Assembly (NCBI GenBank): GCA_900088475.1
Contig: FLMG01002348.1
Span: 6,528 to 70,527 of the forward strand
Direction: 5' to 3'
DNA from: Hyphochytrium catenoides
Taxonomy: Eukaryota > Sar > Hyphochytriomycetes > Hyphochytriales > Hyphochytriaceae
DNA: 64,000 nucleotides
The notes under the pieces were generated by a model. It saw nothing but the letters and a program-made list of their open reading frames with translations, was not told the DNA's origin and made no database searches. Positions 37,401-49,179 of the stretch are shown one piece after another (the stretch's first letter is position 1; the number at the start of each line of letters is the position of its first letter). The translations under genes and the position numbers were made by a program.

Positions 37401-39034
37401 CATGCTCTGGGCTTTCCCCGATGACCTAGAGAAAGAGACGCGAACGGATATAGAAGAGGGAAACAGGCGATGTCAACTAAGCAGAGCGGACAGATTAAAT
37501 GAGGCAAGTGAAGGGGGATTTGAAGGACGAGTGAAGTGACCCCTTATCATTGTCGCCTCCTGGGTCCCATAGGTCTTCCCATATTGGTTGACCGGCAGTC
37601 TTTAGCATACCTCACAAGATTCCATGCAGTGAAGCCCAGAACTGGCAGCACGGAAATGATAACGAGTGTCAATTCCCAGCTTTTAGAGAACCCCAGGGCA
37701 TAGCCTCCAATAAACATCGAGGAATGCTGGATACCGTCGGCAAACTTACGACCAATGCCCTCCTATGTAAGGCCACAAGTTAGATGTCAGACATAGACAC
37801 ATGCCCTCTAAGTAAACCCAAGCATCTCCGCCACGCAGGATCATACTTTGACTCAAAGGTCATCAGCAAGTATGCGGGTAGAAACGACACAAACAAACCA
37901 ACAATCTTGACAGTATTGCTACCAACGGTTGACGAGAGACTAAGGCAAGGTCACAGCGAACTGTGAAACAGAAAGACAAAGAAGCTAGGGATAGCGTAAT
38001 GTGTCCTAAGAAGCAGCAAAACGACAACGAGAGAGTAAGTCAACCTGAATGGCCGTTGTCTTTTCTACGACTCCGCTGACAAGGTCTCCAGAGTTCTTGA
38101 AGTCAAACCAGCCGATTTCCTGCCTCAAGATGGCAGCTACATAGTGCTTTCTCAGCTTCCTGGTCTGTCTCTCCGCAGTGGTGTTCCAGCAAAACGCTTG
38201 TAGAAAACCGGAAACGAGGGCGACCGCTGCAAAGATGCAGAGATATTGCACCTGCTTGAGCACCTCGTCCATAAACTAGCAACAACAAGAGAAGTGTGAG
38301 ATGGTGGCAAGTGAGATCTTGCGCAGTGTCAGGCTAGTAGAGACATTCTAAAGAGAGAGACACTGAGTAACACGACATCAAATCCTGAACCTAGAGACAA
38401 GTGGACTGCAGTTATTATGGAGAGGGAAGGAGGATCTGACGCGGTTCAGGAGTAAAGTGTGGATTAATCTACGCAAACGCCGAAAGGACATATACTGCAG
38501 CATGGCTCTTAAAGGTGTAGGGCGAACGTTCCAGAAAGTAGGTACAACTCCTACTTCGTCATTGGTCCCGTTAAGTGAATCAAAGAGCTGCCCAAGCACT
38601 ACTGTCATCGCAGGCTGGACCAGACCCATCAGCACCGCTCCCACACTCCCCACGACCATCAGGAAGATATCAAGCTCATCTGCATAGGAGAAGATCCTAA
38701 TGAAAGACGGAGTATTGGCTAGTGGATCATCCACATGGATTGCACCCTCCTCTGGAGCCCGTTCATTAGGCATGGCAGGTTTGGCATCAGGCCTTGGGTC
38801 TCTAGTGGTGACAGACAGGTCACTCTTCCTCTCTGCCGCCTCTGTGGAAGGCCCAGATGTCTTCGGCGTCAGGGCCTGAAAGTAGGGTGCCTCAACAGGC
38901 TCTCTTGATCCCTCGGCCCCGCGCATATTCGAAGCCTCAAGGCACAAAGGTCCTGTAGCACTCGGATCCTCACCGGGTGAGCGCGCGGCCTTTGCGCCGA
39001 TGTCGGAAGCACTAGGGCTGTGAAGTTGTGACAT
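31493..39034 (-). CDS. Full ABC transporter, ABCB (P-glycoprotein/MDR) type
   Basis: ATP-driven exporter with the layout TMD1-NBD1-TMD2-NBD2 in one chain, expected in a cell or organelle membrane. The ATG is at 39034-39032. Exon 1 (39034-38555) encodes a polar N-terminal extension of about 120 residues, then [20 protein letters not shown], the first TMD helix. Exon 2 is 38275-38045 ([20 protein letters not shown]). NBD1 covers about 36490-34960: [18 protein letters not shown], Walker [22 protein letters not shown], signature LSGGQKQ, Walker [13 protein letters not shown] and H-loop [13 protein letters not shown]2 begins near 34820. NBD2 covers about 32880-31493: Walker [50 protein letters not shown] and [10 protein letters not shown]. 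The end is ...[10 protein letters not shown] with stop at 31493-31495. All catalytic motifs are intact in both NBDs. The gene has about 20 exons, and not all boundaries were fixed. The substrate cannot be inferred. Confidence 0.95.
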
Positions 39035-39561
39035 TGTCTGATTGCATTCCTCCGCTGCCAATTTCTCAAACGTCCAGCCGTTGAGCACTCGAAGTAGCAC
39101 ACAAGCGCCAAGGCTGCAGAAGTACGCAGTAAGAAAGGTCAGAACGCAACTACAAGTACGGCATGGTAGAACGACAGCGACGAAAGGCTGCTAAGCGAGA
39201 CAGGACAAAGAGCGGGAGCAAAATGGAGGAGTGAGAGGCAGAGATGGAGCTGGATCGTGGGATGAACCGCTGCGCATAGGGTGTGAGCTCCAGGCAAACG
39301 GAGGCTACTAAAGATAAGAGGCATGAAGCCGAAGAAACCAACACTGCAATATACTATCAGGATTGAGGCGAGCTTCTTACGCGGAAGGACACACCGGCGG
39401 CTGTTATGTACACTGGCGAGCAGCCTAAGGTAGAGTGGTCTTAGTACTCTTAGGGCACGAAGAGAAACGAAAAATGATGATCTGGGCTTTGGGCCTTCTC
39501 GACCTACTCTTATTAGCTCCCCTAGTGCAGCCAAGACATTGTCTCATCTACCGTCTCCCTC

Positions 39562-39715
39562 TCAACCCCCATCGTCTGGCGCTTCGTCAATATCGTCCAT
39601 TGTGTCATCTGCATCGTTGGGCTAGGACGGGCACTTCTCACGGCTTGGGTCTGCTCCTCCCTCCGCCTGTCTCACCGTCGACCTTACTCTTCTTGCCAGT
39701 CGACAATCCCACAAC
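39562..39715 (-). CDS. Possible terminal exons of an acidic-tailed protein
   Basis: Two minus-strand exons join in phase: 39715-39676 (VVGLSTGKKSKVD, after the acceptor CCCACAG and before the donor GTGAGA) and 39608-39562 (DDTMDDIDEAPDDGG, stop TGA 39564-39562). The Lys-rich to Asp-rich tail reads like a real C-terminus. Upstream exons, expected between about 39720 and 40350, could not be found because that stretch is dominated by a pyrimidine repeat. It may be the end of a short gene, a pseudogene fragment or chance. Confidence 0.33.
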
Positions 39716-39812
39716 CTGTGGGCAGAAAGTCCCTTATCTAGACATTTTGGCCCTCTTCTCATGATGCCGAAAGGAGAGGATTTCTTTCGTCCTAAGATGC
39801 CGCCCAATAATC

Positions 39813-39990
39813 TTTCCTTCCTTCCTCTCTCTTTCTCCCTTTTTCTCTCTCTCTCACTCTCTCCTCTCTCATCTCTCATCTCTCCTCCTCTTCTCTCACT
39901 CACTCCTCTTCTAACTTCCTCTTTTCTCATTTGTCTCTCTGTCTACATCTTCTACGAACTCTGTTTCGTCTCTCTTTCCCTCTTTCCCTC
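39813..39990 (+). repeat. Pyrimidine-rich (CT)n-like low-complexity tract
   Basis: A long C/T-only dominated stretch with CTCTCTC cores, upstream of the ABC transporter start. It generates spurious Ser/Leu-rich reading frames on the plus strand and Arg/Glu-rich ones on the minus strand. Confidence 0.8.
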
Positions 39991-40090
39991 GTCTCTCTCT
40001 TTGGTATCTTTTGGACGTTCTTCAGCCTTTATACCGCGTCTCCCTATCACAATGTATAATACAATATCTATACAACAGACACAGAACTGA

Positions 40091-42223
40091 TTGATAGTTA
40101 AACCTCCCTCGTAACGTGTGTTACGTTCTATGATAATACTGAAACTCTACTATCTCTGGCACTATCGACTATCGCAAGCTCGTATCCTCACAAAGTTGCT
40201 GAAGTCAAGGGAACGACAGCGAAGACCACCGAGACACCAAGGTAAGACAACACCAGTGCGGCAGCGGCGCTGTTGAAGCGGCAACAACGTGAGGTATCTC
40301 CTGCCCTATCTCTGAAAATGTGGGGGCTCTAGCACCTCTAGTACTTGAGGAAGCAGTCCCTAGACTTTTCTCCTTAGTGCTGGTGCCATAACAGCAACAA
40401 GTGGATCCTCCGGCTTATAGATTAAGAGGAGGAGCCACAAGAAGGTGGATGATGAAGAGAAACGAAAGAAGCAGCAGCCGATGTCATGATGGTCAAGGAA
40501 AGAAGTGGCATGGGCCGGTATGTGAATGTCCAAGCAGGAAGAAAGGTATCGAGCAATAAACTACCTCTTGGTGTAATATCTTCCTTCTAATATGGAATAA
40601 ATATCTTTGTTGTGACTGTGCATCTTCTTCGTCGAGTCAGCTACCCTATTATTATTGCCTGGTTCACTACAAGTCATATATCATCATTAACCTCCCAGCC
40701 GCAAGCACTACCAGGATGAGGGAAGTTTTCTTCTGATGGTAGTGGCACAGTGCTCCTCCACCTTTTCGAAGAGGAAGGCTGGTCAGTAGAAGAACCGCAT
40801 TGCCGTCTCAAAACAGAGAGAGATGAACAAGGCGTCTGGGAATCAAATCATTCTTCGTCGATGCGATTGAAAGAAATGACAAAAACGCTTGGTTTGATGA
40901 TGGGCTGTTGAATGAGCAATAATTCAGAAGCACCAAAAGGAGTTGCGCTCATGCCATCCACAGATGCCTAATCATGCCAAATAATAAATAAAGAGCGCTA
41001 TTGTGTTATTAGCTGATGGGCTGGCTGGACAGCCAGGCCGGGAAGGGGAGGGGGATGACAAATAAAAACGTCGGACAAGAAATAGTGGCGAAGTGCGTCC
41101 AGCCGACGGGTAAAGAAGAAGTGCAATGGGAGAGGAGGAGCGCTGGGGAACCACGAGGCCAGAGACGCGTTGATAGTAGCACGCATTAAACATTGAAGTG
41201 TCAAATGAAGTGACTAGCCGGGAGTCCTGGACAACGTCATCAACGGGCAGATCAACAAGCAGAACGCTGGACAACAACCCAAGATGCGTTTGACATACAA
41301 CTGACGATGATTTCAGAGAAGTAAGAGCACCACCCATCCAGGAGCTCTCTCTCCTCCTCCAAACAACATAGTTGAGAAACATTCTATTTTCTTAGGAGGA
41401 ACAAATGAAGAAATATGTCACAGTCATACAAGGAAGAAGACGATAACGAGGGTAAAGATTAGATACCAACAATCCGACGCGACGGTCAGTAGCAGCTCCC
41501 CCCAGTTCAAGCGCAAGAAGGAGAAGAAGGAGGAAGGCTAGTGAACCGACTGATGTATCATGTATGAAGGAATATGGGAATACAGGCTTATCAGAGACAG
41601 GAATAAATAACTAATGTCAATTTTGGGCTATTTTAGCTTTTGTTGGTCATTCAACCCTATAATCTCATAATAGTTCTTTTCACCGTCTCTGCTGATCCTT
41701 CTTAGCAACACCATCATCCACCATTCCTTGTCTTTATCACTAAAGAACTACAAGGACGATGATGAGGGCTTTTATAGCATTTTCCTTAGCTGATGACTAC
41801 CGCCGCGAGGATCCGAAGTCCAAGAAGAAGCTCCTATTGCTATACTTATATAGTCGTCTATGCTTGTGTTGTTGTTGTTTATCTGGTGATGGGAGAATTT
41901 ATATGATTTATAGGAAAGCAAGCAGGCAGGCTTTGCTAGCTGCTTCTTGCCATTCATCATCTTAGACTTTTTGTCATCACCTGTACTCACCAATAGAGTC
42001 ATCCTCATAAGCTCAAACAACGGGACGGCAATGGACGCGGCGGGTGGGGTGGTGATGCGGGGCAGCCTACTAGTTCTTCCTAGGCCTGGTATTTCTGTGT
42101 GCATCATCATTATCTTCTTCAAGGAGCAAAGCTTGCTATGGAACTCCTGGGGAAGCTCTGCACAGCGTCCTGCTAAGCTGGAAGACTTCAATAATTTTGG
42201 CAAATCGCATCGCTCCCAGCAAT
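40091..42223. other. Gene-poor stretch
   Basis: About 2.1 kb with only short, composition-driven reading frames. No exon chain, RNA gene, transposon end or long repeat was recognised by eye. Confidence 0.45.
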
Positions 42224-42297
42224 GGCCTGTTGGCCCAATTGGATAAGGCGCCTGACTACGGATCAGGAGATTCTGGGTTCAAGTCCCAGGCGGGTCA
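42224..42297 (+). tRNA. trnR-ACG: tRNA-Arg(ACG)
   Basis: A 74-nt cloverleaf. The acceptor stem GGCCTGT pairs with GCGGGTC (with G-U pairs) and the discriminator is A. The D arm carries the A box TGGCCCAATTGG. The anticodon stem CCTGA/TCAGG closes the loop CTACGGA, giving anticodon ACG (Arg, CGU after A34 modification to inosine). The T arm is CTGGG-TTCAAGT-CCCAG (B box). There is no intron and CCA is not encoded, as expected for a nuclear gene. Confidence 0.95.
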
Positions 42298-42301
42298 AAA
42301 A

Positions 42302-42306
42302 TTTTT
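42302..42306 (+). terminator. RNA polymerase III T-run terminator
   Basis: Five T residues starting five bases after the tRNA-Arg discriminator base, the usual pol III stop. Confidence 0.8.
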
Positions 42307-42916
42307 CGTCCTTTAGTAAGCTCCACTACAACATTATTACTACAAATGCTAGGTGCTCGAAACGCCACGATCATTTGTTGTACTGTAGACACAGGAGGAG
42401 AAATGATTGTCTCTTAGGGGTGGTTGTGGACACCAAGATCTTCAGGGATGAGGAATGGGCAAGGTTCTGACTCCCAACGCTATCTATGGGCGGACTTCTC
42501 TTTTCTTTCAACCGCCAGCGCCACCCAGCAGTCTTCCTTGATGAGGTGAGACTTCATGGCGTCCAAAGAGGAAGCAAAGCTCTGCCTACTATCTAGTAGA
42601 TGGGCGGGCATAGGATCACCTCCTCCTCTATGGCAGCGGCTCGTAGTGGTGGTGGGCAGTGGGCAGTAAGTGGCCATGTATTCCATGAGGGTCTCGCTGC
42701 TCCGCCGCCTCCCAAGTCCATCTCTGCATCACAATCTCCCTGGTCACATCCAACAGAGGAGGCTTGATGTCATACGGTGCGGTGCGGCCTTTCCCTCCTC
42801 TGACTTGCATCAAAGACAACTTTTCCTGACAGCCTCCACGCAAGTTCCCTAGCCAAGATAATAGTTCCCTAGCAGGATTACTTAAAGACCGGAGAAGAGA
42901 CATTCTACTTTGAAGT
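42307..42916. other. Upstream region of nitrile hydratase gene
   Basis: About 600 bp between the tRNA and the nitrile hydratase ATG. It presumably holds the promoter and 5' UTR; no coding exon or distinct motif is supported. Confidence 0.45.
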
Positions 42917-45900
42917 ATGAGTGGCTCGGTTGCCGCTGGCGGCCCACATGACCTTGGTGGCTTGGTGCCACCATCTCCAGTTAAGAATAGTGACGAGGCT
43001 TTCCCTAATCTGCAGGATCCCGCGGTAGCGAGCCAAGTGAAGGACAAGCCTGAGAAGCACTGGGAAATGCAAGTGAACGCCCTGCTTGTCGTGCTTTCAT
43101 GCAAGAAGCCAAAGCCTCTTCTCACCACTGATGAGCTTCGAAGAGGTGAATCTTCTATTTCTTATTTGCTCTTGCTCTTCCTATTGAATAAGCCTCTGCG
43201 ATAAGGCTTCTTACTAGCTTCCTAGTCACTTTCCTCGCTTTCGTCTCTCTATGTTCCTCTCCGTTCTTCCTGACTACTCTGCCTCGCTTCTGTCTCTTGA
43301 GTTCGTAATATGACGCTCGTCTACATTGTTTACCTCTCTGTGGCACCTTATTGCCCCGTCCTCAGGCGTCGAAGCCTTGCAAGAGAAGGTGTACCAGTCT
43401 TGGGGTTATTATGACCGATGGGCTGCGTCTATGACGAACATCCTTATTGAGAGAGGAATCATCTCCTTAAAAGAAATGGAGGATGAGCTATCAGGGGACG
43501 AAGCAAGAGAAGGGGCTTCTTTCTCTTCCGACCCCAAGTTTAAGACCGGAAACAGAGTGCAAGTGAAGAAGGAAGACACCCGCTGCCGATGGAGAAAGCC
43601 TCATCTTCGAACTCCAGGGTAACTGTGGCACCAATACGCATTCCGAGCCTGCCAACTGCCTATACTAAAGACTTTTTGGTCTTTGCTATCGTCCCTCCTT
43701 CTCCGTAGGTATATCTTTGGGTGCAGTGGTACGATAGAACGGTACTGTGGTTGCTTCCCTGACCCCTACTACGAGGCCTTCAGGGACTCGGCTCCTCCGC
43801 AGCATCTCTACCGTGTTCGCTTTCTTCAAAGGGATCTTTGGCCGGAGTATGAAAGAGGGAACGATGACACAGTGGACGTGGAAGTGTATGAGGGATGGCT
43901 GAGAGCAGAAGACGTTGAAAGGACGTTTGAGGAAGGAGGTGAAGATGTCGAATACCGCCGTGCACCAACTGACGAATGCCAAGAAGGTAGGGAACTTGCT
44001 AAATTCGCTGTCAGGTCCCGTTGTCATCTGCTTTCCGCGCCGCGCTATCATGTGATCAACTTACAGCGCCTGGCCTGCCTGCCTAGGTCATTTAGCGATA
44101 TTCTCATGCTGACTAACATGCCATCCTCGAGTCATCTGCCCTTGTAGCGAATATTTGTTTCTGCCTTTCGTTTCTAAATATTATCATTTCTCTTACCGTC
44201 AACCTTGACACAGTCTTCTCCTAACGCACGTCTCCTTCGGCCATGGAATTGTGTAGACGGTTTGGACCATCACTCGCATCACCACCATGCGGATGGCGAC
44301 CACGGGCACGTGCACGAAGCAAGGGCTACAGTGGAGCAAACCGCCATCGAGAAGGAAGGGGAGCCAACAGCGGGACAGGTACTGATATTACAGCTATAGT
44401 TACACGAAGTTGACTAGAGTGGGAGGGAGGAACGTCTGTTCCATTGTGAATGTTCACCCGTAGCCTGTCGAAGCCAAAATAGTGTCTTTGGTCTTTCCTA
44501 TCTTCTAACCGGGAGGCCCTTAGGCTGTCGGTGAGGCTCTCCTTCGTCTCTTGGAGAGAAAGGGGATAGTCCGCAGGGACGAGATCAATCAAGTCATAGC
44601 AAAGACGGAGGAAGCTCACCATAAATTGCTTGGTGTACGTGGACTATATTGATTACTATGCGTCCTGCACTCCTCCATTGCTTCTGATACGAACTGGAAC
44701 CCCACCTCTGTCGTGTCCTCCTCTTTCTTAGGCTCGTTTGGTTGCACGGGCCTGGACGGATAGCGAGTTCAAGGATAGGCTGCTCGCAGATGCTAGCAAA
44801 GCGGCAGAGGAGCTTGGCATCAAGACTAGCAATCCTAACGCTCCAACCGTGCTTACTGTCGTAGAAGACACGCCCCAGGTATGGTCTTTCGAAATGGCTC
44901 TGACGATTTTTTTTGTCACTACTTTCTCCTCCTCTGCCTAGCCCATGCGGCAATGGGATTATACAATGGCATTGGGGAATTCTTGGCCATTTCGTGTACG
45001 TTTCATTGCTGCTCACCACACCCTTGCTTACTGTTGTAAGTTACATGCCCGACGGTGGTAGGCCTTGGGCTTGTAAAGCTCTTGATGATGGCCCTCTCAC
45101 AAGCTGTCCTCCTCTTCTCTCGCCTTCGGTAGGTCCACAACGTGATTGTCTGTACTCTATGCAGCTGCTACCCATCTTCCATCCTTGGATTCTCCCCATC
45201 GTGGTACAAGAGCAGGTACATTCGCCACCATCACAGATTGTGGGGTGTAGGTGGGAGAGAGAAAGTGAGGAGGAAGGGAGACGATAGATTAATGGTGGGA
45301 AAGCTGGTGGAAATGAAAGAGACCAAGCGGCACAGTGGTGAGAAAATCAGAGCAAACAGGAGGCTTCCAGGGTATGGTCCGCTCCATTGCCTGCGACAAG
45401 AATCTCCAACACTGCTGGCATACGAAAGACAGAGGCATTGAGCGCAGACAGAGAACAGGAGGTTGAGATATTTTTACTTCCCGGTGAAGAAAATTAAAGC
45501 ATTGTGTTCTCCAGAACCTATAGGTCCAGGGTGGTAAGGGAGCCACGTACTGTGCTGGCGGAGGTAAGAATAACCTTCAGTCTCCTTCTTATAGCAGATA
45601 ATCCTCTTCTCACTTTTGCCTGCAATCGTCCGACAATTTCACGCGTGCCTCCTTCAGTTTGGGACACACCTGCCTCCAACAGTGAAAATTCAAGTCCACG
45701 ACTCCACTGCTGACAACAGGTGAGCGAGACTGCCTAACCATTCTGACGGCTCCTCTCTGGCTATCTGACACCCTCAACCTTCTTGTCTTTTCTCTATCCC
45801 TTCATTTTTTGTCTTTGCCGTCCTATGGACTCAACATAATGCGTCAATCTAGGTATATGGTGCTGCCTTTACGTCCAGAGGGCACGGAGACTTGGACCGA

Positions 45901-46012
45901 AGAAGCTTTGCTGAAACTCGTAACGAGAGATTCAATGATTGGCGTCACCCTTCCCAAGGTCATGACGTATGAGGGTACGATAGGTCCCAAAAAAACGTCT
46001 AATCAAAGTTGA
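42917..46012 (+). CDS. Nitrile hydratase, beta-alpha fusion with His-rich linker, Co-type
   Basis: Hydrates nitriles to amides. In bacteria the beta and alpha subunits are separate proteins; here one chain carries beta then alpha. Exons: 42917-43145, 43366-43618, 43709 to about 43986, 44214-44378, 44524-44634, 44732-44878, 45133-45215, 45515-45563, 45658-45719 and 45853-46012. Beta part: [11 protein letters not shown] (bacterial start IHDVGG), [71 protein letters not shown] and [12 protein letters not shown]. The linker has nine His in 17 residues ([17 protein letters not shown]). Alpha part: [20 protein letters not shown], the metal site [40 protein letters not shown] and [20 protein letters not shown]...[15 protein letters not shown] (Thr, not Ser) is the cobalt-type motif. 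The phase at 43986/44214 is unresolved; an alternative donor at 44016 would fit phase 0. At least nine introns exclude bacterial contamination. Confidence 0.96.
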
Positions 46013-46087
46013 TCAAGCGCAGCAGGCAAAGAGATCTATACCAATAACATGACAACCTCCGAGATACCGACGGATGACAAACGTTAT

Positions 46088-46117
46088 ATTACAGTCTAAC
46101 GCATTACAGTCTAACGC
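46088..46117 (+). repeat. Two perfect tandem copies of a 15-bp unit
   Basis: The unit ATTACAGTCTAACGC occurs twice back to back, just after the nitrile hydratase stop. It is a minor local duplication. Confidence 0.85.
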
Positions 46118-49100
46118 CGTACGCCGACATGATGAAGAACATCCGGATCCACACCCTCAATACTGCTCCTTCGCCCCTTATCTTAAGAGCGACGCAGGTG
46201 CCTCGTTCTTCTGCTAATTAACCTTATAAGCGTAGCCGCTCCCTAATCTGTTAAAATAAGGGAAATCTGCAAGAAGTGTAGAAGAGCAACTCGGGTGAAT
46301 CTGCAGCACCGCTTCCTGTTGTCCTAGAGTTCTTTCTACTTGCCATAGAACTCGCTTCTGTTCGCAAGCAACTGCACCGGAGAAGCTCAAAGAAAGAAAG
46401 GCACTGAAAAGCTTCAGCCACAGCCCCACAACAGAATTGTGAAGATCTGACCAAAAGCATCGGGAACAGACAGAGTGCCTTGAAGATTATCTTATCCTAC
46501 GCGTATCTACCATATTTCTATAGCAACCCGTATGACGAAGTCGAGACAGAGTGCTGGAGATAGAAGTGATCGTTTTATTTTGTTATTGGAGACCGTCCAA
46601 TCTGTAATATTACGGAATCGAACTCAACTCGTATTGCCATGCGCCAGCACAATGCAAGGCTCCAGTTGAAGCGCCTCTCCAAGGCTCCCCCTGGACACCT
46701 CCTGGATTCGTGTGACCTATGTCCGATCTTCCACAAGTACTGGTAGTGAAACAGAAGAAATAGAAGGGCATGTAAACTAGACATATTTTGACACCAAATT
46801 TTGGTTTTGGTAAACGTCGCTGTAACGTATGCTATTTTTACAGCTCTTTTGTCTAATAAATGACTGTTTTTGCCAGGATGTTAACAATTTTACTGTAAAG
46901 ATGGGATATTTTGCCGTAGAAGGTATTCAAACAAAGCTGCTCACTGCCCACCCATCTTCTCTCTCACCAATGTTCTTAAGTCATTTATAGAGAAAAGAGA
47001 CAAGAAGAACCAGCATCCATGCTGTTCCAAATGGGAAGAGTGGCCAAAGCCGTGGACCAAATCTGATAGCTCTTGTTCACAACTCTTCCAGGATGTCCCA
47101 TCCGCCCCCGTTGTTTGGGGTACATATTGTTTGGGTACAAGCAGGAAGAGGTCAGAAGGGGATTGTGCGCCTCTCTCTGCTTTCTATGCACCACCAATCC
47201 ACCCACCTTCTCACTGAGACTTTATCCTTGTAAAGTTCTGTAAGAGGAGCACGTTTGTCCCACCAAGCACGATTTCTGCCCATCCATCACCTGTTCCATC
47301 CCTCCACTGTACAGAGTATAGAAATAGAAGTAAGGCAGTAATTACCCGTCGTGGCCTAAAGTATTGACAGGTCAAGAATGAAGCTTGTACTAGGAAGAAA
47401 GCGACTTTTCAGAGCCTCATCATAGTTGGAGAGATTATAAGAACCTGGACTACTCTTCAAGGCATAAAAGAAGTGCACGACGCACGCCAGGGCTTCAGTT
47501 CAGAGTGATGTTTTTACTAACACCAGCATGCGTTATTTAGCTCCTTTCCAAGAAATGTACCTCCTTTTATACCGCTGAATCCGGTATCTACCAAGACCTG
47601 GAGAGGTGGGTGGAAAATGTCAGCACTGGCGTCACTACGAGGGAAGCCATGATGAAGCAGGACAATCAAGGGCCAAAGCTTGCTGCTGCAACGTTGGAAA
47701 AGTGGTTAAGGCTTAGGGAAAAAGATCATAGAATGAGTCACTGCTGACAATGCTTGTCACAAACACAGACATTCACCATTAGATTCGGTACCTCTTGTTT
47801 TCTCTGGGAAGATAAGAAATCATTTTCGTTTTCATTTAATACCTATTTTCGGACCGATCGCAGACATCAACTCATCGGTTCAGGTTTAGGATATGCTTTG
47901 TGCCAGAAGTTCTCTTCCCCGCCATTTCCCGTCAGTTGTTCCCCCAAAAGTTTGGACCTAAAATCGCTTCCTTGGTCTCTGGTGCTTTGCTCTTCTCAAA
48001 GCCTTACCTAGCAGGCTTTCTTTCTCCTCTCCTCAATAAACCCTCTGCTAATTGACAATAACTCTACAGGGCCTAATTCCATATATAAGCCTAATAAGGC
48101 ATCACTCTGTCTTTTCCAAATCAAGTCATTGCTGAAAACTATCCACATCTTAACTGCCACTCTGTCTCTTAAGGTTCGATGTCGTTTGGGTGCAGGTGCC
48201 ACTCTATTCCTCCTTGCCCCTCCTCTCCCCTCTTGTCACCTGCTTCCTCCTCCTAACAGACAAACGCTTGAAACAGAAAGGGAGGAACGGTACTTGTCTA
48301 CGTGAGACAGAGAGGCAGAAAGACTGAGTAACAAAGGGAGAAAGAGTAGGGAAAAGCAAGAGGGAGAGTGGAGGCGGATGGGAGAGAGAGAGACACGGCA
48401 AAAGGAGAGGAAGAGATGAAGGAGAGAGGCGCGTAGGTTTAGGGAGACAGCTGCACGAAAGGATTGCCTGTCAGAGACAGTCACAATCTCTTCTCTCCCT
48501 CTCTCGCCCTTCTGTTCCAACAATCTTCCCTGTCAGCTCCACAGAACGGAAGCTTCTCTTCTGCAGCAGCTTTTGCATTGTTCTCTTCTCTCTCTCTCTC
48601 TCTCTGTATCCCTGGCATCTTACAGTGGTGTCTGGAGTCCTCTGTGTCCCTCCCTGACAAGTCTTCACCAGTCCCATAGTTCTGTCTTTCCTTTCAAGAG
48701 AAGAAAAAGAAGAAAGAGATCGTGTGCGCTAGACAGGTAGAGCGGGAAAGAGGTTCTCTTTCTCCTGACGATCACTAAGCTTTCTACCCTTTCGAGGCCC
48801 GCAGCGCATTCTCTCTCCTGATATTCAGAACTCTTAGCGTCCTACCGTCTGCAGCATAAACAGAGCTCCGAAGCGGCACTTTTCTAATTGAAGAGGCAGA
48901 AGAGACGAGACGAAAGCTGGAGGCTCAAGGGACTGACGTGCGACCAGGCGCGAGCATTCTCTCGCTCCTCATTTCAAGCACGGCAGCGTCAACGCCCTCT
49001 ACTGAAAGGGCAAGCTTCATTGCGTAGCCCTTGGGGCTTGTACAGAAAACGATAGAGATTCTAAGCGGCGCGTCGGCGAAATTTCTCAAGTGAAGCTTCC

Positions 49101-49179
49101 GTTCATTTCCGCATTTTCTTTAAGGGGCACATATCGGAATTGATCTGAATAAGTGGATTAGTTAGAGACAGAACAAAAG
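46118..49179. other. Gene-poor stretch
   Basis: About 3 kb with no recognisable gene. It contains an AT-rich patch near 46780-46930, purine-rich then CT-rich low complexity at about 48200-48610, and the probable 5' UTR or promoter of the PX gene at the right end. One minus-strand frame near 46200-46430 begins with a hydrophobic stretch (GLWLKLFSAFLSLSFSGAVA), but it has no ATG at the right place and no supporting exon. Confidence 0.4.

Noticed and set aside
41772-42203. 143-codon minus-strand frame upstream of the tRNA
   Set aside because: Low-complexity Asn/Lys/Met-rich composition, no family features and no supporting exon structure.
40091-42223. Possible transposon or CRISPR-like array in the gene-poor region
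   Set aside because: No terminal repeats, transposase motifs or regularly spaced repeats were seen.
42917-46012. Bacterial contamination as the source of nitrile hydratase
   Set aside because: The reading frame is interrupted by many GT-AG introns at conserved-domain positions, flanked by other intron-bearing genes on the same contig.
46214-46460. Possible secreted small protein on the minus strand
   Set aside because: The hydrophobic start looks like a signal peptide, but it begins at a non-ATG codon, has no splice support and has no recognisable mature part.
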